Assembly: GCA_035529895.1 (NCBI GenBank)
Contig: DATKVV010000032.1
Coordinates: forward strand, 39,555-103,554
From: JAUWKC01 sp035529895
GTDB taxonomy: Bacteria; Planctomycetota; Phycisphaerae; Sedimentisphaerales; Anaerobacaceae
Length of the DNA stretch: 64,000 nt
Reading direction: 5' to 3'
This document shows, piece after piece, positions 33,371 through 42,499 of the stretch (position 1 is its first letter; the number at the start of each line of letters is the position of its first letter). The notes beneath the pieces were generated by a model. It worked only from the letters and a program-made list of their open reading frames with translations. It was not told the origin of the DNA and made no database searches. The position numbers and the translations under genes were made by a program.

Positions 33371-34656
33371 TTAAGAAGTTACCGGCGGCGGCTACACGCT
33401 GAAGTTGATTGTTCTTACGTATTCTCTGAAGTTGGCGTGTTAACAGTGTGGAGGGTGTAGCGTTTAGCAGGGAGGTGGAGCACAAGGCATAAGAGCATAA
33501 GAAACCGCATGGGCTGAAGCCCATCCTACGAATTTGGATTGGGCAACCTCCGACCGGGAGAGAAAGGAAGGTTAATTACATTCGAAGCCCAGACCCCTCC
33601 GTTGCGTCAGCCTTGCGGCGCACAGCCGCCGGACCTTCGAGATTGATTGACGCCCTCAGACCCTTCCCTTCCGCCCCCCGTGTCCTTACTACTCTGCCAA
33701 GTACTCGCTACGGAGCACGAGTCGCCCCCCAACCGGACCACTATTATTTCTCCATAAAATCTGCGAAACTTGTGCCCAAGGTACCTTGTGCCCAAGGTAT
33801 CCGCGATTAACCTTTCTTGTTTGCCTTACATTTTCATTTTTGCGTTGTATTTTTGCATTTTGATTTTTGCGATTTGCCTTCCCCTTGCCCCTTGCCCCTC
33901 CACCAGAACATCCCCTGTGTCCTGCGTCCTGAGTCCTGCGTCCTGTGTCTTGCCGACTTTTTCCTTTACTTCCAACGCCAAATCGTGTATAATTCCCGCC
34001 TGTTGCCCGCCGTAGGCGGGCCGAGAGCTTGCTCCTTCCCTTGGGGGCCGGCCGACATAGCGGACTTGCCCGCCGCTTGCCCGCCGTTCGTTTGGCGGGT
34101 AGGCGGGGCACGGCACGTTTTTGTATCAGCAGATACACGCCACAGTAAGTTCAAAGTTAGGAAGTCAAAAGGCAAACCTACGTAAGAACAAGGTTTTGAA
34201 TTCGGGTCATTTGCATTTTGATATTATTTCGGATTTCGATATTAGGATTTCGAATTTGGCCGCGCCACGTAACCAATTACCACCTAACCGCTTACGAGCA
34301 TCGTCCATCCGGATGCCCTGTCCACTTATACTCTTATACGCTTATACTCTTATACGCTTATACTCTTGTTCCCTCTGTCTTCTACACTTGTCGAGAACCC
34401 TCTACAAATTCGCCCTTTTTTGCAAAACAAACCCAATTTCCAGGACGCCCAAATGAACGCAAAGTTAGTTCCCACAAAGGATTATAAAAATGAAACCGGA
34501 CTTCGACCCTGACAAAAACAAAGCCAAACAAACCCAATTTATCGCGGTCCAGCCGCTCGCCAAGCCGGGCCCGCCCTTGACATTGACCGGGCCGCCTGTT
34601 TTAATGCGAATCCTCGGACCCGCCAATCGGCCGAGCCGCCAGATACGAGATAACAA
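33371..34656. repeat. 1.3-kb repeat-rich non-coding spacer
   Basis: No credible gene on either strand. It contains a hairpin ATGGGCT-GA-AGCCCAT (33509-33524); a tandem pair of CTTGTGCCCAAGGTA (33769-33783, 33785-33799); runs of TCCTG(C/T)G near 33915-33955; GCCCGCC-GTA-GGCGGGC (34005-34021) and a related palindrome at 34068-34109; 2.7 copies of CTTATACTCTTATACG (34325-34367); and two identical AAACAAACCCAATTT boxes (34425-34439, 34526-34540). Similar text-like spacers are, as I recall, frequent in this planctomycete group and give spurious ORFs. Confidence 0.65.
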
Positions 34657-35697
34657 ATGCCAGATACGAGATACGAAAACATTGCCATAATCGGCGACGG
34701 CGCGATGGCCACCGTCCTGGCCATGCTGCTGTGCGAAAAGGACATAACCACCCGTATGTGGGGTTATGACCGCGAGCAGCTGGGCCGGATTGAGTCCGCC
34801 CGCGAGAACAAAAGATTCCTGCCCGGCTACAAACTGCCCGACGCCCTGATCTTCGAGCCTGACGACCGCCGCATAATGGCCGGCGCCGACCTGATTGTCT
34901 CGGCTGTTCCCTGCCAGTTTATGCGCGGCGCCTGGAACAGGTTAAAGGATTACGTGCCGAAAAACGTCCCTGTCGTTTCGGTCGCAAAGGGCATCGAGAA
35001 TGACACGCTGTTGCGCCCCACCCAGATAATTGCCGACGTCTTAGGCTTAGGCGAAAAGCTGCCGGCGAGCGGCGAGCGACGAGCGACCAGATGCGCCGTT
35101 CTTTCCGGCCCAACCATTGCCGACGAGCTTGCCAGAAAACTCCCCGCCACCGCCTGTGTGGCTTGTGACGATGACCAATTAGCCAAAAACGTCCAATACA
35201 CGTTCAACACTGACTGGCTTCGCATCTATACGAATCCCGACGTTATCGGCGTGGAGCTGGCCGCCGCCTGCAAAAATGTTATCGCCATCGCCGCCGGCAT
35301 CATAGACGGCACAGGCGCCGGCGACAACGCCAAGGCCGCTCTTTTAAGCAGGGGCCTTGCCGAGATAACCCGTCTCGGCATCGCCTGCGGCGCCAGGGCC
35401 GAGACCTTTGCCGGCCTGGCGGGCCTCGGCGACCTGGTGACAACCTGCATCTCCCCAAAAGGCAGAAATCGCTCCTTCGGCGAAAGAATTGGAAAAGGCC
35501 AAACCGCCAGACAGGCCCGGGACGCCACCGAATCGGTCGTCGAGGGTATTGCAACGTGCGAGTCCGTCGTTGCGCTTGCCGCCCGTTACAATGTCGAAAT
35601 GCCGATTACCCTCGCGGTTTATGAAGTGCTCTTTGAGAACAAGCCGGTCAGAGCGGCAATTGCCGACCTGATGAGGCGACAACTTAAAGCCGAATAA
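34657..35697 (+). CDS. gpsA: NAD(P)-dependent glycerol-3-phosphate dehydrogenase
   Basis: Reduces dihydroxyacetone phosphate to sn-glycerol-3-phosphate for phospholipid synthesis. 346 residues with IAIIGDGAMATVLAMLL (Rossmann motif, about 9-25), SVAKGIEN, AVLSGPTIADELAR, the catalytic Lys in AACKNVIAIAAGI and KGRNRSFGERIGKG. Two oddities: the start codon lies between two copies of CCAGATACGAGATA, with no clear ribosome binding site, and three copies of a 7-bp GGCGAGC-like unit (35064-35084) add seven in-frame residues just before the SGP motif. Confidence 0.92.
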   Translation: MPDTRYENIAIIGDGAMATVLAMLLCEKDITTRMWGYDREQLGRIESARENKRFLPGYKLPDALIFEPDDRRIMAGADLIVSAVPCQFMRGAWNRLKDYVPKNVPVVSVAKGIENDTLLRPTQIIADVLGLGEKLPASGERRATRCAVLSGPTIADELARKLPATACVACDDDQLAKNVQYTFNTDWLRIYTNPDVIGVELAAACKNVIAIAAGIIDGTGAGDNAKAALLSRGLAEITRLGIACGARAETFAGLAGLGDLVTTCISPKGRNRSFGERIGKGQTARQARDATESVVEGIATCESVVALAARYNVEMPITLAVYEVLFENKPVRAAIADLMRRQLKAE

Positions 35698-36170
35698 ACG
35701 TTATCGGCCGCAGACTCCCGTCCCATAAACTCTGCGTCTTGGCCGCTCGCAGAAAATTCTCAGGCCCGACTCCCGTAATTTTTGCGAAAAATCGTGTTCC
35801 GATCGAACAAAAAATTTTCGCCCTCGAAAGCTTTTTCATCCTCACAAAGGCCTTGCGAGGTCTTCACAAATGGCAAATGTTTGCCATTGCCTTCCCTCTT
35901 GAACGCTGTAATCGCACTTTTTATAGGAAGCAAAAACGACGTTTGCAAGACTTTGTAAACTGACGGCCTTTGGTTTTACCCCGAATTAGCCGGTCAGTAT
36001 TTTGTTTTCTATATTTTACTTAGCATCACACTTGTTGGGGAATGTTTGGACTTGAGTAACTCTAATGCTGGCATCAACTTGGAACGATGATGTGATGAAG
36101 GCCGAAGACGGCAGTTGGTAATCGGTTATTAAGCTCGGCGCATCATGGTGCGCACAATGAGGTACTGGGT
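35698..36170. other. intergenic region before the pilus operon
   Basis: About 470 bp with no recognised gene. It should contain the pilM promoter; a TATATT box near 36010 is visible but without a convincing -35. No hairpin of note. Confidence 0.45.
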
Positions 36171-37163
36171 ATGGTTTCGTTTTTGAAGAACCGCGCATAT
36201 TCGACGCTTCCTGTTTTGCGGCGTGTTGCCAAATGTTGCCCCATCGGCGTGGATATTGGTGATGATACCATAAAAATGGTGCAGCTTTCCAATAACAACA
36301 GCGGAAAAGATGTAAGTCTAATTGCCGCCGACTCTAAGAATCAGCCCGAGGAGCTCAAGACCGGCAGTGGGAACTGGCAAAGATGGACCATCGAAGCGAT
36401 GCATCAGATGACCGCCAACGGCAAGTTTCGCGGCAGAGAAGTGATAGCGGCAATGCCCGCGGCTGAGGTGTTTATCGACCATGTAAGAATGCGGAGGATG
36501 AGGGACGGCGAGGCTACAGAAGAGAAACTCCAGGATGCCATCTTCTCGAGGATAAAACAGAAGCTGCCGTTTGAGCCTGATGATGCGATGATAAAGTACA
36601 TACCCGCTGAGGATAATAATGTTGTCGTGATAGCGGCTGAACGAAAAATAATCGACCGACATTTGGCGATTTACGAGAACGCCAATCTTAAGATCAAGTC
36701 TATCGGCATCTGGCCCGTTGCCCTTGTTAACAGCTATACCGCGTTTTTTGCAAGGCGCAAGGCTGACATCGAGGCGGTGGTGATGCTGCTCGAGATAGAT
36801 GCTTGCCATACAAATGCGGTGGCTTGTCGGTACAGAAATCTGCTGTTTGCGCGTTCGATACCCATAGGTGCAAATCAGCTCGAAAACGGCGAAATGATGG
36901 CAAGGCTGGTCCTGGAATTGAATGCCTGCAGAAGGCACTTCGGTTCCATGTACAAGAATGTGCCGATAGAGAGATTAATCTTTCTTACCAGTCAGTCGAA
37001 AAGTACGAATATGTGCGGAACAATCGCAAAGCAGTTGGAAATGCCGGCTCAGACGGGAGATTGTCTGGCCGCAGTCAAAGTGGCGAAGCCCGACCGTTTG
37101 GGCGTAGACAGGCGGGACTCACAAGTCAATTGGGCTACCGCCTTTGGCCTAAGTTTATCGTAG
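36171..37163 (+). CDS. pilM: PilM-like pilus assembly ATPase-fold protein
   Basis: 330 residues of the actin-like PilM family, the cytoplasmic ring component that binds the PilN tail. It begins with CCPIGVDIGDDTIKMVQL (about 21-38), the phosphate-1 loop region, and continues with VIAAMPAAEVFIDHVRM, KQKLPFEPDDAMIKY and VVVIAAERKIIDRHLAIYEN, all usual for PilM. GAGGT lies before the ATG. First gene of a collinear run with PilN, PilO and the pilus motors, so this is a type IV pilus or closely related secretion machine. Confidence 0.85.
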   Translation: MVSFLKNRAYSTLPVLRRVAKCCPIGVDIGDDTIKMVQLSNNNSGKDVSLIAADSKNQPEELKTGSGNWQRWTIEAMHQMTANGKFRGREVIAAMPAAEVFIDHVRMRRMRDGEATEEKLQDAIFSRIKQKLPFEPDDAMIKYIPAEDNNVVVIAAERKIIDRHLAIYENANLKIKSIGIWPVALVNSYTAFFARRKADIEAVVMLLEIDACHTNAVACRYRNLLFARSIPIGANQLENGEMMARLVLELNACRRHFGSMYKNVPIERLIFLTSQSKSTNMCGTIAKQLEMPAQTGDCLAAVKVAKPDRLGVDRRDSQVNWATAFGLSLS

Positions 37164-37219
37164 CCTGAAATACCGTATGTGAATAAGGGTCATTGGCAAC
37201 ACGGGAGGATAGGTAAAAA

Positions 37220-37933
37220 ATGCTTAATATAAATTTTGTTCCGGATGATTACATTCAAAACAACGAATCTCGCAGGGCAAACTTGATGTATATCGTCTTG
37301 TTTGCCGTGGTTATGGCGGCTCTGGGCGGCTCATTTATGACCATCAAAATACGCCAGCGAGCACTTGGCGCGAAAGAGAAGCTTGTAAATGCCAAACTGG
37401 CCCACGCCCAGGATGCCATTAAGCAGTTTGAGGACCTCCAGGCAAGGCGCAAAGCTATGATGAAGACCGCGCTTACCACCGCAGAACTCATAGAGCCCGT
37501 GCCCAAGAGCCTGTTGTTGGCCTCACTGACCAATAACTTGCCCGCGGGCGTATCGCTGCTCAGGCTTAACCTTCTCCAGAAGGAGCCCAGGCAGGTAAGC
37601 CGGCCCGTCGCTACCAGCAAATATGATAAGGCACAGGCGGCAAAGGCGCCCGCCTCTTTGCCTGAAATCTCACAGGAGAAGCTCTTGGAAACACATATCG
37701 ATATTGAAGGCATTGCCCCCAGTGACCGTCAGGTTGCAAGCTACATCGAGTGTTTGAGCACTTCAAGTCTGTGGAACAATGTCGCCCTCGTGGAATCAAA
37801 AGAAGTCAAAATCGAAGATACCACATACCGACAATTCAAGCTGACGGCGGTGCTTAGCAAGGAGGTGCACCTTACCAAGGACGATATCGAGAGGATTCGT
37901 ACCAGAGCTGAAAACGCTCTTCGCGTTTTCTAA
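37220..37933 (+). CDS. pilN: PilN-like pilus assembly protein
   Basis: 237 residues. A short cytoplasmic start LNINFVPDDYIQNNESRRAN, matching the PilN consensus NFLP-D that docks into PilM, is followed by one membrane helix (LMYIVLFAVVMAALGGSFMT), a periplasmic coiled coil (about 40-90) and a ferredoxin-like domain. The asparagine at residue 5 of NINFVP is the residue expected in the PilM contact. An insert rich in Pro, Ala and Lys lies near 130-155. Confidence 0.8.
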   Translation: MLNINFVPDDYIQNNESRRANLMYIVLFAVVMAALGGSFMTIKIRQRALGAKEKLVNAKLAHAQDAIKQFEDLQARRKAMMKTALTTAELIEPVPKSLLLASLTNNLPAGVSLLRLNLLQKEPRQVSRPVATSKYDKAQAAKAPASLPEISQEKLLETHIDIEGIAPSDRQVASYIECLSTSSLWNNVALVESKEVKIEDTTYRQFKLTAVLSKEVHLTKDDIERIRTRAENALRVF

Positions 37934-37979
37934 CGAGACTGTTGCATAAACCCGGTAATAATCAATAAAGGGCAGAATT

Positions 37980-38516
37980 ATGACGAGCGGTTTAAGAAAG
38001 GTTGTGTTTTTCGTAATACTATTGGGTGTAGCCGTAGTTGCGTACCAGTTCATGATCAGACCGGCGAACAAGCATCTTGCTGAGCAAAAAGTCAAAGTCC
38101 GGACAAAACTGGCCAAGTTGACGGAATTCGAAGAGACTTCCGCGGCGGCGGAGGGCCTGAGCAAACAGCTTGAACAACTGGAGGAGGCGGTCAAATTCTT
38201 TGAGAGCAAACTGCCGCCTTCAAGCGAAATTGACAAGGTCCTTCGCGATGTGACTGTAATTATGGAGGAAAAGGGCCTTCGCTCGAAGAGAGTTTCAAGG
38301 CTCAAGGAAAAGGACAACAGCGGCTACATAGAACAGCCGTTGAAAATGGAATTGGTGGGCAATTTCAATTCTTTTTATTCGTTCCTCCTCGAGTTGGAGA
38401 AGCTTCCCCGAATTATGAGAATCCGCGAGCTTGAGCTAAAAAAACAGAGTCGCCAAGAGGGCGAAGTAACAACTAATTTTGTGGTCAGCATATTTTTCCA
38501 GAATAGAACCGGTTAA
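37980..38516 (+). CDS. pilO: PilO-like pilus assembly protein
   Basis: 178 residues with one membrane helix (VVFFVILLGVAVVAYQFMIR), a coiled coil (about 35-80, rich in E, K and Q) and a periplasmic alpha/beta domain ending VVSIFFQNRTG. Size and layout match PilO, the partner of PilN in the inner-membrane alignment complex. Located 46 bp after pilN. Confidence 0.78.
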   Translation: MTSGLRKVVFFVILLGVAVVAYQFMIRPANKHLAEQKVKVRTKLAKLTEFEETSAAAEGLSKQLEQLEEAVKFFESKLPPSSEIDKVLRDVTVIMEEKGLRSKRVSRLKEKDNSGYIEQPLKMELVGNFNSFYSFLLELEKLPRIMRIRELELKKQSRQEGEVTTNFVVSIFFQNRTG

Positions 38517-38606
38517 CGAGAAATGCCGATAGAGTGGAACGCCAATCGGCTTGTCGGCGTCAGCAAAGGTGACGCTTTTTGTTTTGAATTTGAATGGAGA
38601 TAGGCT

Positions 38607-39341
38607 ATGTTGCCGTTTATGAGAGAACAAGAGCTTGGAGAGTTGTCGAATCCAAAACCGCCCGCCGGCGGGAATAATCCTGCCGACGGCGCCGCGCGGC
38701 CGCAGGAGCAGGAATATCTTACAGTAGCGACCAAAAGTAAAAACGTTCGCAACACCACCTGCCTTCTTGTCGTGCTGTTTGGTATAGGGCTGGTATCTCT
38801 TCTGCTGATGATAAAGAAAAGCGCGCCCCGAACCGCCGGCGCAGGCGGGGCAAACAACGTCGAGACGCAAATTGAGACCGCAATCAGCCGCCTGACCGGC
38901 ATCAAGGCCGAAATGTTCAAACGCATGGACGAGATAGTCAAGAAATTCTACGAATTTTCCGACGTGCAGCAGGTAAAAGTCAACGAGCTGGCGAAAAATC
39001 CGTTCGAGCATGATATGTTCATGAGCAATTTGAAGGAAATTGCAGATACCAAAGACCAGAATAACGAGACCGACCTTATAAGACAGCGGCAGCTCAGGCA
39101 GCAGGCAAAGCAGTTAGAGCTGCTGGGCATTATGCGGTCAACGCAGGGAAATTGCTGCATGATAGATGACAAAGTCCTGTATGTGGGCGATTCGATAAAA
39201 GGTTTTAGGGTCAGCCAGATTGGCGACAACTTCGTTAGGATTCAGTGGGATCGGGACTCGGCTCCGCAAGAAGGCGGCAGCATGGGACCCGGCCAAAACC
39301 CATCAGATAATGTGGAAATAATATTAAAGCTATCAGAATGA
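38607..39341 (+). CDS. membrane protein in the PilP position
   Basis: 244 residues, GGAGATAGG upstream. A proline-rich cytoplasmic start of about 48 residues is followed by one membrane helix (TCLLVVLFGIGLVSLLLMIK), a helical linker (about 85-150) and a C-terminal segment LGIMRSTQGNCCMIDDKVLY, VGDSIKGFRVSQIGDNFVRI that reads like the beta-domain of PilP or GspC. PilP is usually a lipoprotein without a membrane helix, so this is closer to a GspC-style anchored form. Its stop overlaps the start of the PilB-like gene (ATGA), supporting joint function. Confidence 0.6.
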   Translation: MLPFMREQELGELSNPKPPAGGNNPADGAARPQEQEYLTVATKSKNVRNTTCLLVVLFGIGLVSLLLMIKKSAPRTAGAGGANNVETQIETAISRLTGIKAEMFKRMDEIVKKFYEFSDVQQVKVNELAKNPFEHDMFMSNLKEIADTKDQNNETDLIRQRQLRQQAKQLELLGIMRSTQGNCCMIDDKVLYVGDSIKGFRVSQIGDNFVRIQWDRDSAPQEGGSMGPGQNPSDNVEIILKLSE

Positions 39342-41233
39342 AACTGCCTTTTGTATCTGAAAGAAAACATCGGTCAGCGGGTCCCAAGCGGGCTGCTGAA
39401 GAGCATCCGGGCGGCGATGTTTCCGGGGGTGAGATCTCATCCGATGGCCAGGCGATATGCGGTCTGAGCGACCTGTACATCCCGGAAGAGGGGACTGTGC
39501 CCCACGTTCGCGATATTGGGGACGTCCTGGTTGATATGGGCAAGATTACCTCGGCCCAGCTGGCGGAACTGCGGAAGGAGCAGGCCGCAAAAAGCGGCAC
39601 TGATGCCGGCGGGGCACTGTTAGAAGCGGGCCGCTGCTCCGCGGACGACATCTTAATGGCCAAGGCCGAACTGTCGGGGCTCGAGTTTCGACACATAGGC
39701 CCGCAAGAGGTCCAGAAAGACGCCTTTGTAAAGCTCGGACTCGATTTTATAAAGAGCAGTCTCATTTGTCCGGTTGCAGTTGAGGATGATACGCTGGTGG
39801 TTGGCACAAGTGAGCCGGAAAATGTTTTTGCGCTCGAAGATGCGAAAAGACAGACGCAAATGGAGCTGCGTGTCATTGTCTGCAGCCAGGAAGATATTGA
39901 AGCTGTCTGTGAGGCCCTCAAAGGCGACCAAATTGATGAGACCTTTGACGACATCATCAGTGACATGACCGACGTAGAGGTGGTTCAGGACCAGGAAGAC
40001 GACCAGGAAGACATTGAAAAAATGGCCGGCCAGTCGCCTATCATCAAATTCGTCAATTATCTGATCAGCAACGCCGTGCATGAAGGCGCCAGCGATATTC
40101 ATATCGAGCCCAAAGACAAGTTCACCAGAATAAGGTGCCGCATCGACGGCGTGCTTTTCGAAATGAAGCAGTCGCCCCTGAAGATGCATTCGGCGATTGT
40201 CTCTCGCATCAAGATTATGTCCAACCTCGATATTTCCGAGAGAAGACTGCCGCAGGACGGCAAGATTTCGGTTATTGTCGGCAGCCGGGAGATTGACTTG
40301 CGAGTCTCCACCCTGCCCACGAATCACGGGGAAAAAGTCGTCATACGTATACTCGACAGCAAGTCCATTATACGCGGGCTTGAGCAGTTGGGTATGGAGC
40401 CCAAGGTAATGGCCACCTTCGGCGAACAGGTAAAGTTGCCTCACGGAATTTTACTTGTTACCGGCCCCACCGGCTCGGGTAAGAGCACAACCTTGTACTC
40501 CGCTCTCTGTCAGATGGATGGCAACAAGTTGAATATATCAACCGTGGAGGACCCTGTGGAGTATCATCTCGGTTTCTGCAGCCAGGTGCAGGTTAATGAT
40601 AAAATCGGACTGACCTTTGCCGCCGCCCTGCGAAGCCTGCTGCGTCAGGACCCTGATATCATAATGATCGGAGAAATTCGAGATAACGAAACAGCGCGTA
40701 TCGCGGTCCAGGCCGCTCTGACCGGCCACCTGGTGCTCTCGACCCTGCACACCAATGACGCCGCCAGCAGTGTCACAAGACTGGTCAATATCGGCATTGA
40801 ACCATATTTGATAGCGGCTTCTTTGAATGCGGTCCTTGCTCAGCGGCTCGTCAGAAAGATTTGCCCCAAATGCAAGAAGACCTATAAGGCGCCAGAAAAT
40901 ATTCGCAAATATGTGGAAAAGGCCGGGGTCAAGTCCAAAGAGCTCTTTCACGGTACCGGTTGCGACAATTGCCGCGGCTCAGGGTATGCCGGGCGCATCG
41001 GTATCTATGAATTATTGGTTGTCGATGAGGAGTTCAGGGACATGATTAATAAGGACTCCTCAGTTAACAACATGCGCCGCGCCTTTCAAAAAAGCGGACA
41101 GCCAGCTCTCTTTGAAGACGGTGTCAAAAAAGTAAAGCAGGGCCTGACCACCATAGAAGAGGTGCTCAGAGTTACCGAAGTATACGGCAAAACCGAAGAC
41201 GAAGTCTTTGTTGAAAACGTCGGGCAGCAGTAA
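39338..41233 (+). CDS. pilus extension/secretion ATPase (PilB/GspE)
   Basis: 631 residues. An MshEN-type N-terminal domain (VRDIGDVLVDMGKITSAQLA) precedes the ATPase core with GPTGSGKSTT (Walker A, about 376-385), the Asp box, DIIMIGEIRDNETARIAVQA (Walker B) and LTGHLVLSTLHTNDA (His box). A C4 zinc module, CPKCKK then CDNCRG (about 508-546), is typical of PilB/GspE. An acidic stretch (about 205-230, QDQEDDQEDIE) linking the two parts is longer than usual. It drives assembly of the pilus or pseudopilus. Confidence 0.93.
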   Translation: MKLPFVSERKHRSAGPKRAAEEHPGGDVSGGEISSDGQAICGLSDLYIPEEGTVPHVRDIGDVLVDMGKITSAQLAELRKEQAAKSGTDAGGALLEAGRCSADDILMAKAELSGLEFRHIGPQEVQKDAFVKLGLDFIKSSLICPVAVEDDTLVVGTSEPENVFALEDAKRQTQMELRVIVCSQEDIEAVCEALKGDQIDETFDDIISDMTDVEVVQDQEDDQEDIEKMAGQSPIIKFVNYLISNAVHEGASDIHIEPKDKFTRIRCRIDGVLFEMKQSPLKMHSAIVSRIKIMSNLDISERRLPQDGKISVIVGSREIDLRVSTLPTNHGEKVVIRILDSKSIIRGLEQLGMEPKVMATFGEQVKLPHGILLVTGPTGSGKSTTLYSALCQMDGNKLNISTVEDPVEYHLGFCSQVQVNDKIGLTFAAALRSLLRQDPDIIMIGEIRDNETARIAVQAALTGHLVLSTLHTNDAASSVTRLVNIGIEPYLIAASLNAVLAQRLVRKICPKCKKTYKAPENIRKYVEKAGVKSKELFHGTGCDNCRGSGYAGRIGIYELLVVDEEFRDMINKDSSVNNMRRAFQKSGQPALFEDGVKKVKQGLTTIEEVLRVTEVYGKTEDEVFVENVGQQ

Positions 41234-41291
41234 CGACTGATTGGTTTGTGGAAACAGGATGGCAAGGTACTTTTAGCAGGGAGATCCGGAT

Positions 41292-42449
41292 ATGGCTAAT
41301 ACAGTAGATATAAAGAAAGTGCTCGCACAGGCCATAGAACACCAGGCCAGTGACGTGCATATCAATGTCGGAATGCCGCCGATATTGCGAAAGAATACGG
41401 AACTTGTTCTGATGGATTTTTCCGAAATCAGCGAGGAAAACGCCAAGCAGATGGTTCTTGCCATGGTCGGGCCCGAGAGGTTCAAGAAATGTGAAGACAA
41501 AAGGGACCTCGATTTCTCGACCACCATCGAGGGCGGCCACAGATTCCGTGTGAACGCACATTATCAGCGTGACACTATCGCCATCTCTTTCCGAGTGATT
41601 CCCAACCAGATTCCTTCAATAGATGATTTGCACCTGCCCCCCATCGTCAAGGAGCTCGCCGAACTGCCCAGAGGACTGGTCCTTGTCACCGGCCATACCG
41701 GTTCGGGCAAAAGCACCACTCTTGCCGCGATGATTGGCTTGATAAACGAGACGTCAAAAGAGCGTATAATCACCCTCGAAGACCCTATCGAGTATAAGCT
41801 GGAAAACAACCTGTGCATGATTGAACAGCGGGAAATCGGCGCCGACTGCGCGGATTTTGCATCGGGCCTGCGCCACGTATTACGTCAGGACCCGGACATC
41901 ATCATGGTCGGCGAAATGCGTGACCTGGAAACCACGAGCTCCACCATTACCGCTGCCGAAACGGGCCACCTTGTCTTCAGCACGCTGCACACGATTAACG
42001 CATACCAGACTATCGAGCGTATCATAGACATCTATCCGGCCAGCCAGCAGAACCAGATCCGCACCATGCTGGCCAATACGCTGCAGGCCGTTATCTCCCA
42101 GACACTGTTTAAGCGGGTGGACCAGCCTGGTATGGTTCCCGGCACCGAGATATTGCTCTGCACCTCGGCAGTAAGAAACTGTATCCGTGAGAACCGAATC
42201 TATGAGATACCCAACATTATTGAGACCTCCCGAAGAATTGGCATGCAGAATATGGACCTGAGCATTGCCGAGTTGTATTCGAAGGGTTACCTGGACAGAG
42301 AAGATGCCATCGCTCGCTCAAATAATCCCGGCAAGATGGAGAAATTGCTTGGCTCCATGGAGCCTGCACGCACGGGGAAAAAGGGTAAAGAGTCCGCCGA
42401 GGAGCCTGACGTTTCTGAGCCGCGTGAGAAGGCTGCCGTGTTGAGGTAA
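41292..42449 (+). CDS. pilT: pilus retraction ATPase (PilT family)
   Basis: 385 residues: SDVHINVGMPPILRKN, GHTGSGKSTT (Walker A), IIMVGEMRDLETTSSTITAA (Walker B) and AETGHLVFSTLHT. The conserved PilT-type core is complete; the last 40 residues are a polar tail ending in Lys/Glu runs. Presence of a retraction motor favours a dynamic type IV pilus over a pure type II secretion system. Own ribosome binding site GGGAG, 58 bp after the PilB gene. Confidence 0.9.
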   Translation: MANTVDIKKVLAQAIEHQASDVHINVGMPPILRKNTELVLMDFSEISEENAKQMVLAMVGPERFKKCEDKRDLDFSTTIEGGHRFRVNAHYQRDTIAISFRVIPNQIPSIDDLHLPPIVKELAELPRGLVLVTGHTGSGKSTTLAAMIGLINETSKERIITLEDPIEYKLENNLCMIEQREIGADCADFASGLRHVLRQDPDIIMVGEMRDLETTSSTITAAETGHLVFSTLHTINAYQTIERIIDIYPASQQNQIRTMLANTLQAVISQTLFKRVDQPGMVPGTEILLCTSAVRNCIRENRIYEIPNIIETSRRIGMQNMDLSIAELYSKGYLDREDAIARSNNPGKMEKLLGSMEPARTGKKGKESAEEPDVSEPREKAAVLR

Positions 42450-42499
42450 GCTACGGGTCATGTTCGGCTGCGAGCAAGTAGGTAGGAGAGGCAAATCGT

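Noticed and set aside
34320..34370. CRISPR array
   Set aside because: The 16-bp units are directly adjacent without spacers, so this is a simple tandem repeat.
33600..34500. Several open frames of 60-149 residues in the repeat-rich spacer
   Set aside because: They run through tandem and palindromic repeats, have low-complexity composition and lack ribosome binding sites.
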